Source: Vibrio hannami
GTDB lineage: Bacteria; Pseudomonadota; Gammaproteobacteria; Enterobacterales; Vibrionaceae
NCBI RefSeq assembly: GCF_029589055.1
Contig: NZ_JARQZP010000003.1
Coordinates: forward strand, 1,550,001-1,614,000
DNA length: 64,000 nt
Direction: 5' to 3'
In this document: positions 27,864 through 37,182 of the stretch, piece by piece
Position numbering within the stretch: position 1 is the first letter of the stretch
Layout: each line of letters starts with the position of its first letter
Notes under the pieces: generated by a model
The model's database searches: none
Seen by the model: the letters and a program-made list of their open reading frames with translations, nothing else
Told to the model about the DNA's origin: nothing
Position numbers and translations under genes: made by a program

Positions 27864-29333
27864 TTACTTGGGGTATCCAGGAACCGGGAAGATGGTTCCG
27901 TAATTCATAATGCCATTAGGGTCGAACTGCTTCTTCAGCCCTTCAAGCATGTAGTATGCACTTGTATGCTCTTCTAGTGTCCAATCAGCACGGTATTTAC
28001 CAATACCATGGTGGTGACCGATAGAACCACCTGCTTTTAGTGTTTCTTCAATAATAATAGTATGAATTGCCTGATGGTAAGTCATTAACTCATCTTCTGG
28101 AGCGCAATCTCTCACTTTATAGTCGTATACAAAGTAAACGTTGGTACCGTTAAGGTAACTGTGAGAAGAGTGTCCGCCCAGCATAGTAATATCAGCCAAA
28201 CGTGGGTACTCCTCGCGGATACGGTTCAATGCATTCTCATAGATGTCATTGATGATGCTCCAGTTGCCAGACACTTCTGTCGTGAAGCCCATATGATGAT
28301 GCTGTTTAATGAACTCACGTTCTGCTTCTATCTTATCCGGTCCCCAGTTAAGGTTGTCGAACCAGGTTTCAATTGTCTTTCCATCTACAGGCGTGCAGTA
28401 CTCTTTGTAACCTTCCATTATCTGGTCAATACCCGCAACGGTCGCATCTGCAAGCGGTTTCGGACCTTCGGCCATAAAAATTAGAACACACTGGTCAGGC
28501 GCAAACTGATTAAACCCATGCTGAGTACCATCTTCTGCATCATATAAGCGTGCAATAGAAGGTCGGTATCCGTTGACCATGACTTCACGTAGAATTTCAA
28601 AGCCCATTTTCATGCTATCCAAACGGTAACTACGGAACTGATTGTTTTCAGGTACATACTTAAATAGCTTCACCGAAACTTCTGTAATAAAGCAAAGCGC
28701 TCCTTCATTACCCATGACCACGTGGCGAATATCCGGGCCACAAGCACGACGCGGTACATTTTTAACTTTAGCGATATGTCCATCAGGGAATACAGCTTCA
28801 ATACCCACCAGCATATCTTCAATACCACCATATAGTGTCGAAAACTGGCCAATGCTTCGCGTTGCTACTAGCCCTCCCATATGAGCAATTGGTTTAGATT
28901 GCGGAGAGTGAGCCGTTGTAAGCCCTAACTTACGAGCTTCGTCTTCCAGAACTTGAAGAGGCGTACCACACTGTACAGTTGCGATCATATCTTTCTCATT
29001 GATATCAATGATCTTGTTCATTTCAGAACCATCGATAACTATTGAGTTTTCAACGATAGTTTCCAGGCCACCTTCGGTTGCTGTACCACCCGTTCTAGGT
29101 ACCACATTGACCTTGTTTTCGTTACAGAAGGCCAATAGTTCCGAAACATCTTTCGAACTCCTGACTTTTACCACCGCAGCTGGTAGTGGCAAACGGTACA
29201 AACCCATTATGGTTTCAAACTTTCTATACCGATCGTGGCTATTTTCTTTTAATACCTCTTCATCAGTAACTACATTATCCGGACCAACAATATTCGATAC
29301 TTTATCTACAATTTCTTCTCTTAATAACGCCAT
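27864..29333 (-). CDS. ygcU: FAD-linked oxidoreductase (YgcU-like, VAO/GlcD family)
   Basis: This protein has 489 residues. The N-terminal PCMH-type FAD domain has PRTGGTATEGGL and HSPQSKPIAHMGGLVATRS. The C-terminal half has GGSIGHHHGIGKYR, the triple-His motif also seen in alkyldihydroxyacetone-phosphate synthase, and ends DPNGIMNYGTIFP. It should oxidise a hydroxy compound and pass electrons to the ETF encoded by the next two genes. The natural substrate of the E. coli counterpart is, to my knowledge, not settled. The gene is intact, unlike its ETF partners. Confidence 0.88.
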   Translation of the reverse strand: MALLREEIVDKVSNIVGPDNVVTDEEVLKENSHDRYRKFETIMGLYRLPLPAAVVKVRSSKDVSELLAFCNENKVNVVPRTGGTATEGGLETIVENSIVIDGSEMNKIIDINEKDMIATVQCGTPLQVLEDEARKLGLTTAHSPQSKPIAHMGGLVATRSIGQFSTLYGGIEDMLVGIEAVFPDGHIAKVKNVPRRACGPDIRHVVMGNEGALCFITEVSVKLFKYVPENNQFRSYRLDSMKMGFEILREVMVNGYRPSIARLYDAEDGTQHGFNQFAPDQCVLIFMAEGPKPLADATVAGIDQIMEGYKEYCTPVDGKTIETWFDNLNWGPDKIEAEREFIKQHHHMGFTTEVSGNWSIINDIYENALNRIREEYPRLADITMLGGHSSHSYLNGTNVYFVYDYKVRDCAPEDELMTYHQAIHTIIIEETLKAGGSIGHHHGIGKYRADWTLEEHTSAYYMLEGLKKQFDPNGIMNYGTIFPVPGYPK

Positions 29334-29381
29334 TATAATTTCCTATACAATAAAAAAGACAGACAATTAATAAATTTATTA

Positions 29382-30161
29382 CTATCTCATTAAATATCCG
29401 CCATCAACTGCCAAAACATGTCCATTTACATAGCTTGAAGCTTTACTTGCTAAAAATACCATTGCCCCCATTAAGTCTTGAGTCTGGCCCCAGCGGTTTG
29501 CTGGAATATGATTTAAAACACGCTGATTCGATTCAGGGTTTGCTCGTGTTGCTGTCGTAATTTCTGTTGCGTAATATCCAGGAGCGATACCGTTAACCTG
29601 AATATCAAATTGCGCTAATTCATCACAATAAGCCTTAGTAAGTCCGGCGATGCCATGCTTAGTCGCGGAATATGCCGGAGACCATTGCCCTCCAAGAAAT
29701 GAGAACATGGAGCAAATGTTAATTATTTTGCCGCTCTTCTGAGGAATCATTACTTTTGAAACTTCATGGCTTAGCTCAAAAGCAGCGGTGAGGTTTAAGG
29801 CAACCATTGGATCCCATTTGCTTCTGTCGAACTTGGTTACATCTGGTTCGTTGATGCACATACCCGCATTGTTGACCAAGATATCGACGCTTCCGAATGT
29901 CTCTACACACGAGTTAACCACCTGAGCTGGAGTACCTGCTTTCGTTAGATCGCATTGCAAAAACGAGGTTTTAATCCCCTCTTTTTCTAGAGTTTTCTGA
30001 GTTTCACCTTCATCATCAATGAAACTCGCGATAAATATGTTTGCTCCCGCTTTTGCAAGCGCCATAGCAAAAGCCTGCCCTAATCCACTATTGCCACCTG
30101 TAACAATGGCGTTCTTTCCTTCAAGGGAGAAAAAGTCTAAAGAAAAGTCTTCTATGTTCAT
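29382..30161 (-). CDS. ygcW: SDR-family dehydrogenase (YgcW-like)
   Basis: This 259-residue short-chain dehydrogenase has the cofactor loop TGGNSGLGQAFA, NNAG, catalytic Ser in INICSMFSF, and YSATK (Tyr and Lys). GGAG precedes the ATG. It is the first gene of the leftward transcript, 25 nt after a leader terminator, so its expression depends on antitermination. It probably interconverts a hydroxy and a keto group of the substrate handled by YgcE and YgcU. Confidence 0.88.
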   Translation of the reverse strand: MNIEDFSLDFFSLEGKNAIVTGGNSGLGQAFAMALAKAGANIFIASFIDDEGETQKTLEKEGIKTSFLQCDLTKAGTPAQVVNSCVETFGSVDILVNNAGMCINEPDVTKFDRSKWDPMVALNLTAAFELSHEVSKVMIPQKSGKIINICSMFSFLGGQWSPAYSATKHGIAGLTKAYCDELAQFDIQVNGIAPGYYATEITTATRANPESNQRVLNHIPANRWGQTQDLMGAMVFLASKASSYVNGHVLAVDGGYLMR

Positions 30162-30184
30162 CCGAATACACTCCGAAATTTAGG

Positions 30185-30254
30185 CAAAAAAAAAGAGAAA
30201 AGCGCACTTCCCCCGTAAGGGAAGTTACTTTTCTCTTCGTCTCTTTAAGTAACT
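30185..30254 (-). promoter_or_regulatory. Leader terminator/antiterminator upstream of ygcW
   Basis: Reading leftwards, AGTTACTT (30254-30247) can pair with AAGTAACT (30230-30223) as an 8-bp antiterminator stem. AAGTAACT is also part of the terminator: outer stem AAGAGAAAAG/CTTTTCTCTT (30237-30228 with 30202-30193), inner stem ACTTCCC/GGGAAGT, followed by nine U's to 30186. The two folds are mutually exclusive. The sequence closely matches the leader of ygcE on the other strand, so one factor, probably YgcP, should act on both. Confidence 0.8.
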
Positions 30255-30255
30255 G

Positions 30256-30305
30256 TTATTAGTTATATCATGATATTTTCGTTAACAACTGTGAGCATTT
30301 TCACA
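30256..30305 (-). promoter_or_regulatory. CRP-dependent promoter of the ygcW transcript
   Basis: TGTGA-GCATTT-TCACA (30290-30305) is a perfect CRP consensus. A TATAAC -10 box lies at 30268-30263 on the minus strand. A start near 30256 puts the CRP centre at about -41.5, the class II position, and makes the transcript begin right at the AGTTACTT arm of the leader. Confidence 0.65.
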
Positions 30306-30493
30306 CAAATTTAAAACGCCACCCAATACCACCATAAGGTGCTGATTATTAATAACTTAATTCTAAACCCCTAATATCAGCGCTCAATTCTCAAGTCTAT
30401 GGCGAACTTAAAGGCAACAGAAATGAACATAAATGTTTCTAATGTCACAAAAACGAAATCAAACCATACGTTTTTTTAACTCTAGTATGTTTG

Positions 30494-30544
30494 CATGACT
30501 TGTTTCACAGTTTCATTCCAGAAACAAATGATATAAATATATTT
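30494..30544 (+). promoter_or_regulatory. CRP-type promoter of the ygcE transcript
   Basis: CATGA-CTTGTT-TCACA (30494-30509) matches 8 of 10 CRP consensus positions. TATAAA at 30532-30537 is the -10 box. A start near 30543 puts the site centre at about -41.5, just before the AGTTACT arm of the leader, the same arrangement as on the other strand. Confidence 0.55.
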
Positions 30545-30616
30545 AGTTACTAGTAGAGATAAAGAGAAAAGTAACTTTCCTTTTAAATAAGGAGAGTATC
30601 GCTTTTCTCTTTTTTT
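30545..30616 (+). promoter_or_regulatory. Leader terminator/antiterminator upstream of ygcE
   Basis: AGTTACT (30545-30551) can pair with AGTAACT (30570-30576), 18 nt apart, exactly as in the ygcW leader. The competing terminator has an 11-bp outer stem AAAGAGAAAAG/CTTTTCTCTTT (30561-30571 with 30602-30612), an inner stem CTTTCCTT/AAGGAGAG, and a U-tract to 30616. The gene starts 93 nt later. Confidence 0.8.
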
Positions 30617-30708
30617 GTGCTTGAAGAAAATTAGTTTTATCTTCCTTCTCTTCGTCGTTTCTTGGAAGTTAAACATTGGTTTTTGCGTTTTAAGTATAAG
30701 GAATAACA

Positions 30709-32157
30709 ATGAATAATAAGTATTTAATGAGTGTTGACATTGGCACTCAGAGCGCGAAAGTAATTATATTTGACTTGCATGGGCATATTATTTGCCAGGG
30801 TGTTGAGCGCCTACAAAAAATTCAGGTTCCAGCACCACTTCTCGCTATTCACCCTGACGATGATCTATGGGATTCGCTAAAAATCGCCTTTAAGCGAGTA
30901 ATGAAAGCCTTCAGGTACAAAGGGTTAAACCCTAACGATATTGCTGCAATGGGGCTATGTGTTATTCGCTGCTGCCGAACTGTTTTAAAAGAAGATGGAA
31001 CACTTGCCTACCCTGTTATCGGCTGGATGGATAAACGACTGAATTATGCTTATGAACCTAGCCGTGACTACAAACAAGTTCGCTACGTAAGCACCAGCTC
31101 TGGCTATATAACACATAGGTTAACCGGGGAATTCAAGGATACTTGTGCCAACTATATTGGTTGGTGGCCAATGGATAATGAGACTCTGGAATGGAGTGAT
31201 GACCCAGAAAAATGGAAAGAGTGTAATCTGACCCGTGATATGGTCTTTAATGTTGTTAAGCCAGGCGAAGAGCTTGGAAAACTGCGAGATGATCTGGCAG
31301 AAGAGTTTGGCCTGCCTCTGGAGCTTCCGGTTATCGCAACCGCCCACGATAAAGCGGTTGAAGCCCTTGGTGCCGGTTCCCTCGATGAGGGAACAGTACT
31401 GATATCACTAGGTACCTATATCGCAGCCCTGACTCAGGGTCAGGAGTATGTAATAGATTCTCAGAACTACTGGCCATTTCAAGCGTCCATCCCAAATCGC
31501 TATATATACGAGTGCTGGGGGGTTCGTCTCGGCATGTGGACAGTAAGTTGGTTCCGGGATCAGTTTGGTGAAGCTGCGGTGGCCGAAGCTGAAAACAAAG
31601 ATATTCAAATTGAAGAGCTACTTGGTCGTGAAGCTGAAAGAGTGCCACCAGGTAGTGAAGGGCTGGTTACACTTCACGACTGGGCTGCACCACCTCATGC
31701 AGAATTCCGCAAAGGTGCAATGATAGGATTCGATAGCCGTCATACCAGGGCACATATGTATCGCTCTTTGCTTGAAGGACTAGCATTTACGCTTAAGAAT
31801 CATGTCGACAAAATGGCAAATGAACTTGGTAACCCAACGCAGAGACTGGTCGTTTCAGGTGGTGGTGCAAACAGCGATCTGTTTATGCAGATACTGTCTG
31901 ACATCTTTGGTGTACCCGCTCAACGCAACGAAATGCGAGGTTCAGCTGCAGTAGGCTGCGCTATCAACGCAGCAATGGCAATTAACGCCTTCGACAGCTA
32001 TGAAGACGCAATTGAGCACATGGTTAATGTTCAGGATGTTTTTGCTCCAAACCTTGATGCTCACAACTTCTACAACAAACTCAACGATGGAGTTTACTCA
32101 AAAATACAACATCATTTAGACCCCTTACTAGAAAACCTGAGCCCACTGGTGGATTAA
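30709..32157 (+). CDS. ygcE: FGGY-family carbohydrate kinase (YgcE-like)
   Basis: This protein has 482 residues. Its N-terminal phosphate loop is MSVDIGTQSAKVIIFD and the C-terminal FGGY domain has LVVSGGGANSDLFMQILSDIFGVP and GSAAVGCAINAA. It should phosphorylate a sugar, polyol or related hydroxy acid with ATP. It is the first gene of the rightward arm of the ygc-like cluster, controlled by the leader at 30545-30616. Confidence 0.9.
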   Translation: MNNKYLMSVDIGTQSAKVIIFDLHGHIICQGVERLQKIQVPAPLLAIHPDDDLWDSLKIAFKRVMKAFRYKGLNPNDIAAMGLCVIRCCRTVLKEDGTLAYPVIGWMDKRLNYAYEPSRDYKQVRYVSTSSGYITHRLTGEFKDTCANYIGWWPMDNETLEWSDDPEKWKECNLTRDMVFNVVKPGEELGKLRDDLAEEFGLPLELPVIATAHDKAVEALGAGSLDEGTVLISLGTYIAALTQGQEYVIDSQNYWPFQASIPNRYIYECWGVRLGMWTVSWFRDQFGEAAVAEAENKDIQIEELLGREAERVPPGSEGLVTLHDWAAPPHAEFRKGAMIGFDSRHTRAHMYRSLLEGLAFTLKNHVDKMANELGNPTQRLVVSGGGANSDLFMQILSDIFGVPAQRNEMRGSAAVGCAINAAMAINAFDSYEDAIEHMVNVQDVFAPNLDAHNFYNKLNDGVYSKIQHHLDPLLENLSPLVD

Positions 32158-32262
32158 CCATTGGGGCTCTGCCCCGCCAGTAAAAAACAGCTCGAAAATG
32201 GACTATGGACACAATTGCTAATTGTGACCAGGGATTCTCTTTGCTTACATGAGGATGTAGCT

Positions 32263-33582
32263 ATGGAACAAACACTCTCGAATGAGACAGAAAAAGAAGT
32301 GGTAACCCTTACAAAACAAGCCCGATATATGCAGCTTTTCCTGCTGGTTATCGCAGGTGGTGCAATCTATCCGATGCTATATATGCGCCAGATCTACCAA
32401 ACAACGATGCTTGAAGCTTTTCAGATCACTAACGGCCAGTTAGGTGAATTATACTCCATGCTTGGCCTGCTATTCTTCCTCACTTATTTCCCTAGCGGGT
32501 GGCTAGCAGACAGAATGAAACCCATGCTTCTGATCGCTATTTCACTCGCGGGTACAGGATTGTTGGGCCTTTGGTACAGTACTCTTCCGTCATACAGTTC
32601 TCTTTTAATCATTTTTGGTGCATGGGGTTGTACAACCGGCCTGACTTTCTGGGGTGCGGTGATGAAGCGTATCAAGATCTTATCAGGAGATAACGAGTCC
32701 GGGCGATTCTTCGGCACCTACGACGGTGGGCGAGGACTAGTAGAAGCCATATTGGCGAGTATTGCCTTGTTTATCTTCTCCCAAACTGCTGGTGACAACG
32801 ATGAGAATGTCGTATCTGCTCTGGTGAACGTTATCTATATGTACTCATGGCTTTGTCTCATCCTTGGTGCTATTAGTCTTTATGCTACTCGATATGAATC
32901 AAAAGATGCACATAAGCCAACCGAGAAAAAGGAAAAGAACGAGAACCTTCTTTCAGACATCATGTTTATTATTAAGCAGCCTGAAGTATGGTTAATTGCG
33001 CTAATCATCTCTGCTGGATACCACTTGTTCTGGGCGACCTATAGCTTCTCCGCTTATCTTCAAGAGGGTGATTGGGGCTTTACCGCCGTAATGGCAGGTA
33101 CAATTACAACCATAAAACTATGGTTGCGACCTGTAGGTGGTATTGGGGGTGGATTTGTAGGCGACAAATTCGGTAATGTGAAAATGCTCAACTTCGCATT
33201 AATTGGTAGTGCATTAGGTCTGCTAGGACTTATCTTTGCACCTCTGTCAGGAATGGGAGCGGGACTAGTTGTTGGCCTTTGTGTCGCGTTTATCCTGTTT
33301 ATTGGACTTTTGACCTATGCGATTCGTGGCCTTTACTGGGCAATTATTGAACACCTTGATGTGCCTGAAGCTAAGTTAGGGCTTGCTATTGGTATTATTT
33401 CACTAATTGGTTACTGCCCCGACATTTTTATTCCACTCATTAATGGATATTTGATGGATGCAGCAGAAAGTCATCAGGCAGGTTACCAGATGTACTTCGG
33501 GTACACAGTTGCAATGACGTTTGTTGGAATTATATCTTGCTATCTACTTCAGGCTCGTGCGAATAAGAAGAGAGCAGCTTAG
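32263..33582 (+). CDS. MFS transporter (YgcS-position)
   Basis: This 439-residue major-facilitator protein has about 12 hydrophobic segments. The loop between TM2 and TM3 reads GWLADRMKPM, and a central cytoplasmic loop (KDAHKPTEKKEKNE) divides the halves. ATG 32263 has GAGG upstream and is preferred to the frame start at 32161, which lacks a ribosome site. It takes the place of ygcS in the E. coli cluster and probably imports the substrate of YgcE/YgcU. Confidence 0.87.
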   Translation: MEQTLSNETEKEVVTLTKQARYMQLFLLVIAGGAIYPMLYMRQIYQTTMLEAFQITNGQLGELYSMLGLLFFLTYFPSGWLADRMKPMLLIAISLAGTGLLGLWYSTLPSYSSLLIIFGAWGCTTGLTFWGAVMKRIKILSGDNESGRFFGTYDGGRGLVEAILASIALFIFSQTAGDNDENVVSALVNVIYMYSWLCLILGAISLYATRYESKDAHKPTEKKEKNENLLSDIMFIIKQPEVWLIALIISAGYHLFWATYSFSAYLQEGDWGFTAVMAGTITTIKLWLRPVGGIGGGFVGDKFGNVKMLNFALIGSALGLLGLIFAPLSGMGAGLVVGLCVAFILFIGLLTYAIRGLYWAIIEHLDVPEAKLGLAIGIISLIGYCPDIFIPLINGYLMDAAESHQAGYQMYFGYTVAMTFVGIISCYLLQARANKKRAA

Positions 33583-33672
33583 TGTAGAAATAGTAAAAAC
33601 CTGTTTGAGTTAACAAAGTGAATGAAAAAGACGTGTAATAATAGCATGTCTTTTTCTCAATCCGGATTCATA

Positions 33673-34251
33673 ATGAGTATCAGGGAATTACTTCGTAATA
33701 ACAAAATAATTGCTTCTGTAATAGATAACGGCAGCTTGGAGCAAGCATTAGAAAGCGATTGTAAGATCATATTTATCTTATACGGTAACATCTGTAACAT
33801 TGGACAAATAGTAAACAAGATAAAAGCAAAACGTAAATTTGCATTTATTCACATTGATTTATTAGAAGGAGCATCTAATAAAGAGGTTGTTGTCGATTTT
33901 CTAAAAATAGTCACACAAGCAGATGGCATAATAAGTACCAAGTCTCAAATGCTAAAAGCGGCAAGTGAGCATGGTTTTTATACTATTCTTCGGCTATTTA
34001 TCATCGACTCTAAGTCATATCACAATATCCCTAAGCAGATATCTAATTGTCATCCAGATTGCATCGAGATTATGCCAGGAGTGATGCCTACCGTAACGCA
34101 GTGGCTACTGCCTACAATCAATATCCCTCTGATTTCTGGCGGTTTAATCTGCGATGAAGATACGGCAAAAACAGCCATATCGGCTGGTGCCAGTGCTATA
34201 TCTACGACCAATCAAAACGTTTGGGAAATGTATCACCAATTTAACAAATAA
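33673..34251 (+). CDS. ygcP: GlpP-family antiterminator (YgcP-like)
   Basis: This protein has 192 residues and a TIM-barrel-like pattern of the glycerol-3-phosphate-responsive antiterminator family (FAFIHIDLLEGASNKEVVVDFL, DGIISTKSQMLKAASEHGFYTILRLFI, DCIEIMPGVMP, PLISGGLICDEDT). GlpP binds a leader RNA when its ligand is present and lets polymerase pass a terminator. The two matching leaders at 30185-30254 and 30545-30616 are its likely targets. ATG 33673 gives a length near that of E. coli YgcP; a longer frame starts at 33622. Confidence 0.88.
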   Translation: MSIRELLRNNKIIASVIDNGSLEQALESDCKIIFILYGNICNIGQIVNKIKAKRKFAFIHIDLLEGASNKEVVVDFLKIVTQADGIISTKSQMLKAASEHGFYTILRLFIIDSKSYHNIPKQISNCHPDCIEIMPGVMPTVTQWLLPTINIPLISGGLICDEDTAKTAISAGASAISTTNQNVWEMYHQFNK

Positions 34252-34386
34252 GCTCAGTGTGTAGAGTATTAAGTTCAATCTTATACTCTAACCATTTATA
34301 TCTAAATAATTATTGAATATATGATTTAGAAAACGGTATCGGTTTTTATATATTGATATCATCTCCTAACAGAAAGGAGGAATATT

Positions 34387-35958
34387 ATGAAAGTAGCACT
34401 TAGGCTAAAAGTTTTTATTCCCCCACTAGTCATTTTGTTATTTGCTGTATGTGCTAGTTTTATTAACCTAGATGTATTTCTTTCATATACTACTGCCATT
34501 AACAACTGGATTCTCGATAATTTTTCCTGGTTATTCTCCGGGGGCTCGCTATTAATGGTATTGACTCTGCTAGTTGTGTTCATCAGCCCGCTAGGAAAAT
34601 GGCGTCTCGGAGGAGAAACTGCTCAACCTTTACTGACAAAATGGCGTTGGGGCTCAATCACGATCTGTACAACAACTGCAGCAGGAATGCTATTTTGGGG
34701 AACAGCTGAGCCACTCTATCATTTGTATTCTCCTCCTGTTTCTCTGAACTTAGAGCCCGCATCAGCAGAAAGTGCCCGTTTTGCACTCTCAACCATGTTC
34801 ATGCACTGGTCAATCACACCATTTGCTATATATGCTGTACCAGCATTAGCTTTTGCACTTGCTTTTTATAATAACAACGGGAACTTCTCTCTAAGCAGTG
34901 CCATTGAACCAGTATTAGGGAAAAAGGCTTCTGCTAACTTTGGAGGAGTAATAGATTCTCTTGCTATGTTTGCTTTGGTAGCTGGTATGGCTTCCTCTCT
35001 GGGTACGGGTGCGCTGGTTCTAGCAAGTGGAATAAGTAAAGTGACAGGAATAGGCAATAATATCGTTTTATTAGGTGTTGTCATTTTTGCAATTATGATC
35101 TGTTTCGTTGCTTCTTCAGTTTCTGGTCTGCAAAAAGGAATTGCCCGACTCTCTTCGGTAAATACTTTAGTATTTGTCGCGATTGCTATACTGGCTTTTG
35201 TTTTTGGGCCCACTGCATCTATCGTTGAAGGTGCATCAATTGCATTCATCGATTACATGACAAACTACATACCACGCAGCCTTTCATTATCATTTTCGTC
35301 AGATGATAAATGGCCCCAGTGGTGGACGGTTTTTTACTGGGCTAACTGGCTAGCTTGGGCTCCTGTAGTTGCTCTTTTCCTGGGTAAAATAGCGCGCGGA
35401 TATACAGTGCGACAGTTTATTATTATCAACTGGTTTGTTCCGGCAAGCTTCTCCATAATCTGGATGGCAATATTCTCCGGTACAATTTTAGAATTAGATC
35501 AGAGTCAGAACGGATACTTCTGGAACATTTTGCAAGAAAGCGGTCCCGGAGCGGTTATTTACGGTCTGCTTGAACAGTTGCCTGGCGGAACTTTTCTCGT
35601 CACTCTCTTTATAGGAGTTGTATTTCTGGCCTATGTTACAGCTGCAGATTCAAACACAGAGGCTATCTCTGAACTTTGTATAGGAAAAAGCGTATCAGAG
35701 GAAGATAGCCTTCCCGCCAAAAGAAGGCTAAAGGTGTTATGGGGAGCTCTTATAGCAAGTATCGCCTGGATCATGACAGGTTTCTCTGGTGTAGACGGCA
35801 TTAAGATGATGTCTAACCTCGGAGGATTCCCGGCTTTAGTGGTAGTGATACTAATGACTCTCGCTCTTTCAAAGTGGATATGGCTTTCGATGCCCAGCCA
35901 CAAACACGAATCAGCTCATACCCTAAACACTCTCCATGTACCGGAAAATGGAGAGTAA
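34387..35958 (+). CDS. BCCT-family transporter
   Basis: This 523-residue membrane protein has about 12 hydrophobic segments. The BCCT features WGTAEPLYH and MHWSITPFAIYAVPALAFA are present, and the tryptophan-rich segment reads WPQWWTVFYWANWLAWAPVVALFLGKIARG. It imports a quaternary-amine or related compound (betaine, choline, carnitine type) with Na+ or H+. GGAGG precedes the ATG. It stands alone, 135 bp after ygcP. Confidence 0.93.
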   Translation: MKVALRLKVFIPPLVILLFAVCASFINLDVFLSYTTAINNWILDNFSWLFSGGSLLMVLTLLVVFISPLGKWRLGGETAQPLLTKWRWGSITICTTTAAGMLFWGTAEPLYHLYSPPVSLNLEPASAESARFALSTMFMHWSITPFAIYAVPALAFALAFYNNNGNFSLSSAIEPVLGKKASANFGGVIDSLAMFALVAGMASSLGTGALVLASGISKVTGIGNNIVLLGVVIFAIMICFVASSVSGLQKGIARLSSVNTLVFVAIAILAFVFGPTASIVEGASIAFIDYMTNYIPRSLSLSFSSDDKWPQWWTVFYWANWLAWAPVVALFLGKIARGYTVRQFIIINWFVPASFSIIWMAIFSGTILELDQSQNGYFWNILQESGPGAVIYGLLEQLPGGTFLVTLFIGVVFLAYVTAADSNTEAISELCIGKSVSEEDSLPAKRRLKVLWGALIASIAWIMTGFSGVDGIKMMSNLGGFPALVVVILMTLALSKWIWLSMPSHKHESAHTLNTLHVPENGE

Positions 35959-36044
35959 TCCCTATCAGACACACCTAACTCATAGCAAATCGGGCTACTA
36001 CTCACAAATTAATGTAGAACACCGCCAGCTAATTCAACCTAGAA

Positions 36045-36239
36045 CTAGCTGGCCTGTTGGTATAACGGGTGTTCTTCCGTGTACTTATTTAATGCGTCGG
36101 ACTTATTATTAGCGGTGATCCTGCCTTCGTAAGTGCAAAATCCTGTTGGGGCGTCTGCGTCACAGACTTCAATTTTGCGAACTTCCCTCACTGCAATAGC
36201 GCCATCGCACGCAGACCAGATATCGAACTCTCTAACCAT
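36045..36239 (-). CDS. Hypothetical protein, 64 aa
   Basis: The ORF starts MVREFDIWSACDGAIAVREV at ATG 36239 behind GAGAGG; a GTG five codons upstream is less likely. It is soluble, with three cysteines (SACDG, EVCDAD, GFCTYEG) spaced for possible metal or disulfide use. No family is recognised. It lies alone, convergent with the BCCT gene. Confidence 0.55.
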   Translation of the reverse strand: MVREFDIWSACDGAIAVREVRKIEVCDADAPTGFCTYEGRITANNKSDALNKYTEEHPLYQQAS

Positions 36240-36423
36240 AAGTACCTCTCCCACTGAAACAAGGTTACATATGACGGCACTGATTCTGGAAGCGTTATCT
36301 CAGAACGCTCCCTATGAGTACCATATATAGTCAATATAGAACATTTTTTAACTATATGTAGAAATTAATAAATAAAATAGTCTGATGTATGTGAATTGAG
36401 CCAGCAATTAGAGCTATGGTTAT

Positions 36424-37179
36424 TCAGAACAACACCGGCATCTCCTGCACCCCGTCCCATAGGAGTTTAATGCCTGATATAAAAAGGAAAAAATAACAAA
36501 GCTGATAAAGTTTCTTTTGACTTACCCGGTTTAGCATCCATACACCCAACATGACGCCAACTGGAGCCACAGGAAAAAGCGCTAATGACGTAGACAGGTT
36601 GGTAATGTTCATCTTACCCAACCAGATATAGGGAATCAGCTTAAAAAAGTTCATTGAGCCAAACAGCACCGCCATCGTGCCTATAACCTGCATCTTACCT
36701 AGCCCTTGAGGCAATAAGTAAATACTTATCGGCCCACCCCCAGCATGAATAGTGGTGCTGGAGAATCCACTCAGTAAACTCCAGAAATAGCCCTGTCGTT
36801 TACCGGGCGCTTTTTTCGGTTTGTTGGAAAGCACATACTGAAGGCTGAATAGGATCGAAAGAACACCAATAAGAATCTCTAGACCATATTCCGGTGTCAC
36901 ACTCAGAAAGTAACCAGCAATCGCTATCCCAACAACTGCAGGCGGAAGCATTACCATCAGCTGCTGATAATCGCAGTTCTTGGCGTGATGCCAGATTGCA
37001 ATGATATCCATAAAAAACAGTAAGGGCAGAAGAATCGCCGCAGCTTCTATCGGGGATGTTGTCAGCGCCATCAAAGGCACTGCAATTATACCAAGTGCAC
37101 CGCCTAACCCACCTTTGCCTATGCCATAAATCAGGACGGCAGGAACTGCCGTCAGATAAAATAAAGGATCTGTAATCAT
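36424..37179 (-). CDS. TauE/SafE (TSUP) family anion exporter
   Basis: This 251-residue protein has about eight hydrophobic segments. The two-repeat TSUP pattern is visible: GIGKGGLGGALGIIAVPLMAL early and GFSSTTIHAGGGPISIYLLP in the second half. Family members move sulfite, sulfoacetate or other sulfur or organic anions. It is the last gene of a run that starts with the ABC importer, with only 3 bp to the SnoaL gene before it. This suggests export of a product formed from the imported compound. Confidence 0.87.
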   Translation of the reverse strand: MITDPLFYLTAVPAVLIYGIGKGGLGGALGIIAVPLMALTTSPIEAAAILLPLLFFMDIIAIWHHAKNCDYQQLMVMLPPAVVGIAIAGYFLSVTPEYGLEILIGVLSILFSLQYVLSNKPKKAPGKRQGYFWSLLSGFSSTTIHAGGGPISIYLLPQGLGKMQVIGTMAVLFGSMNFFKLIPYIWLGKMNITNLSTSLALFPVAPVGVMLGVWMLNRVSQKKLYQLCYFFLFISGIKLLWDGVQEMPVLF

Positions 37180-37182
37180 CTG

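Noticed and set aside
28161..28484. Long antisense ORF inside the YgcU gene
   Set aside because: Shadow of a strongly supported coding frame; the same applies to the antisense ORFs in glyA, bcct, SnoaL and ula genes.
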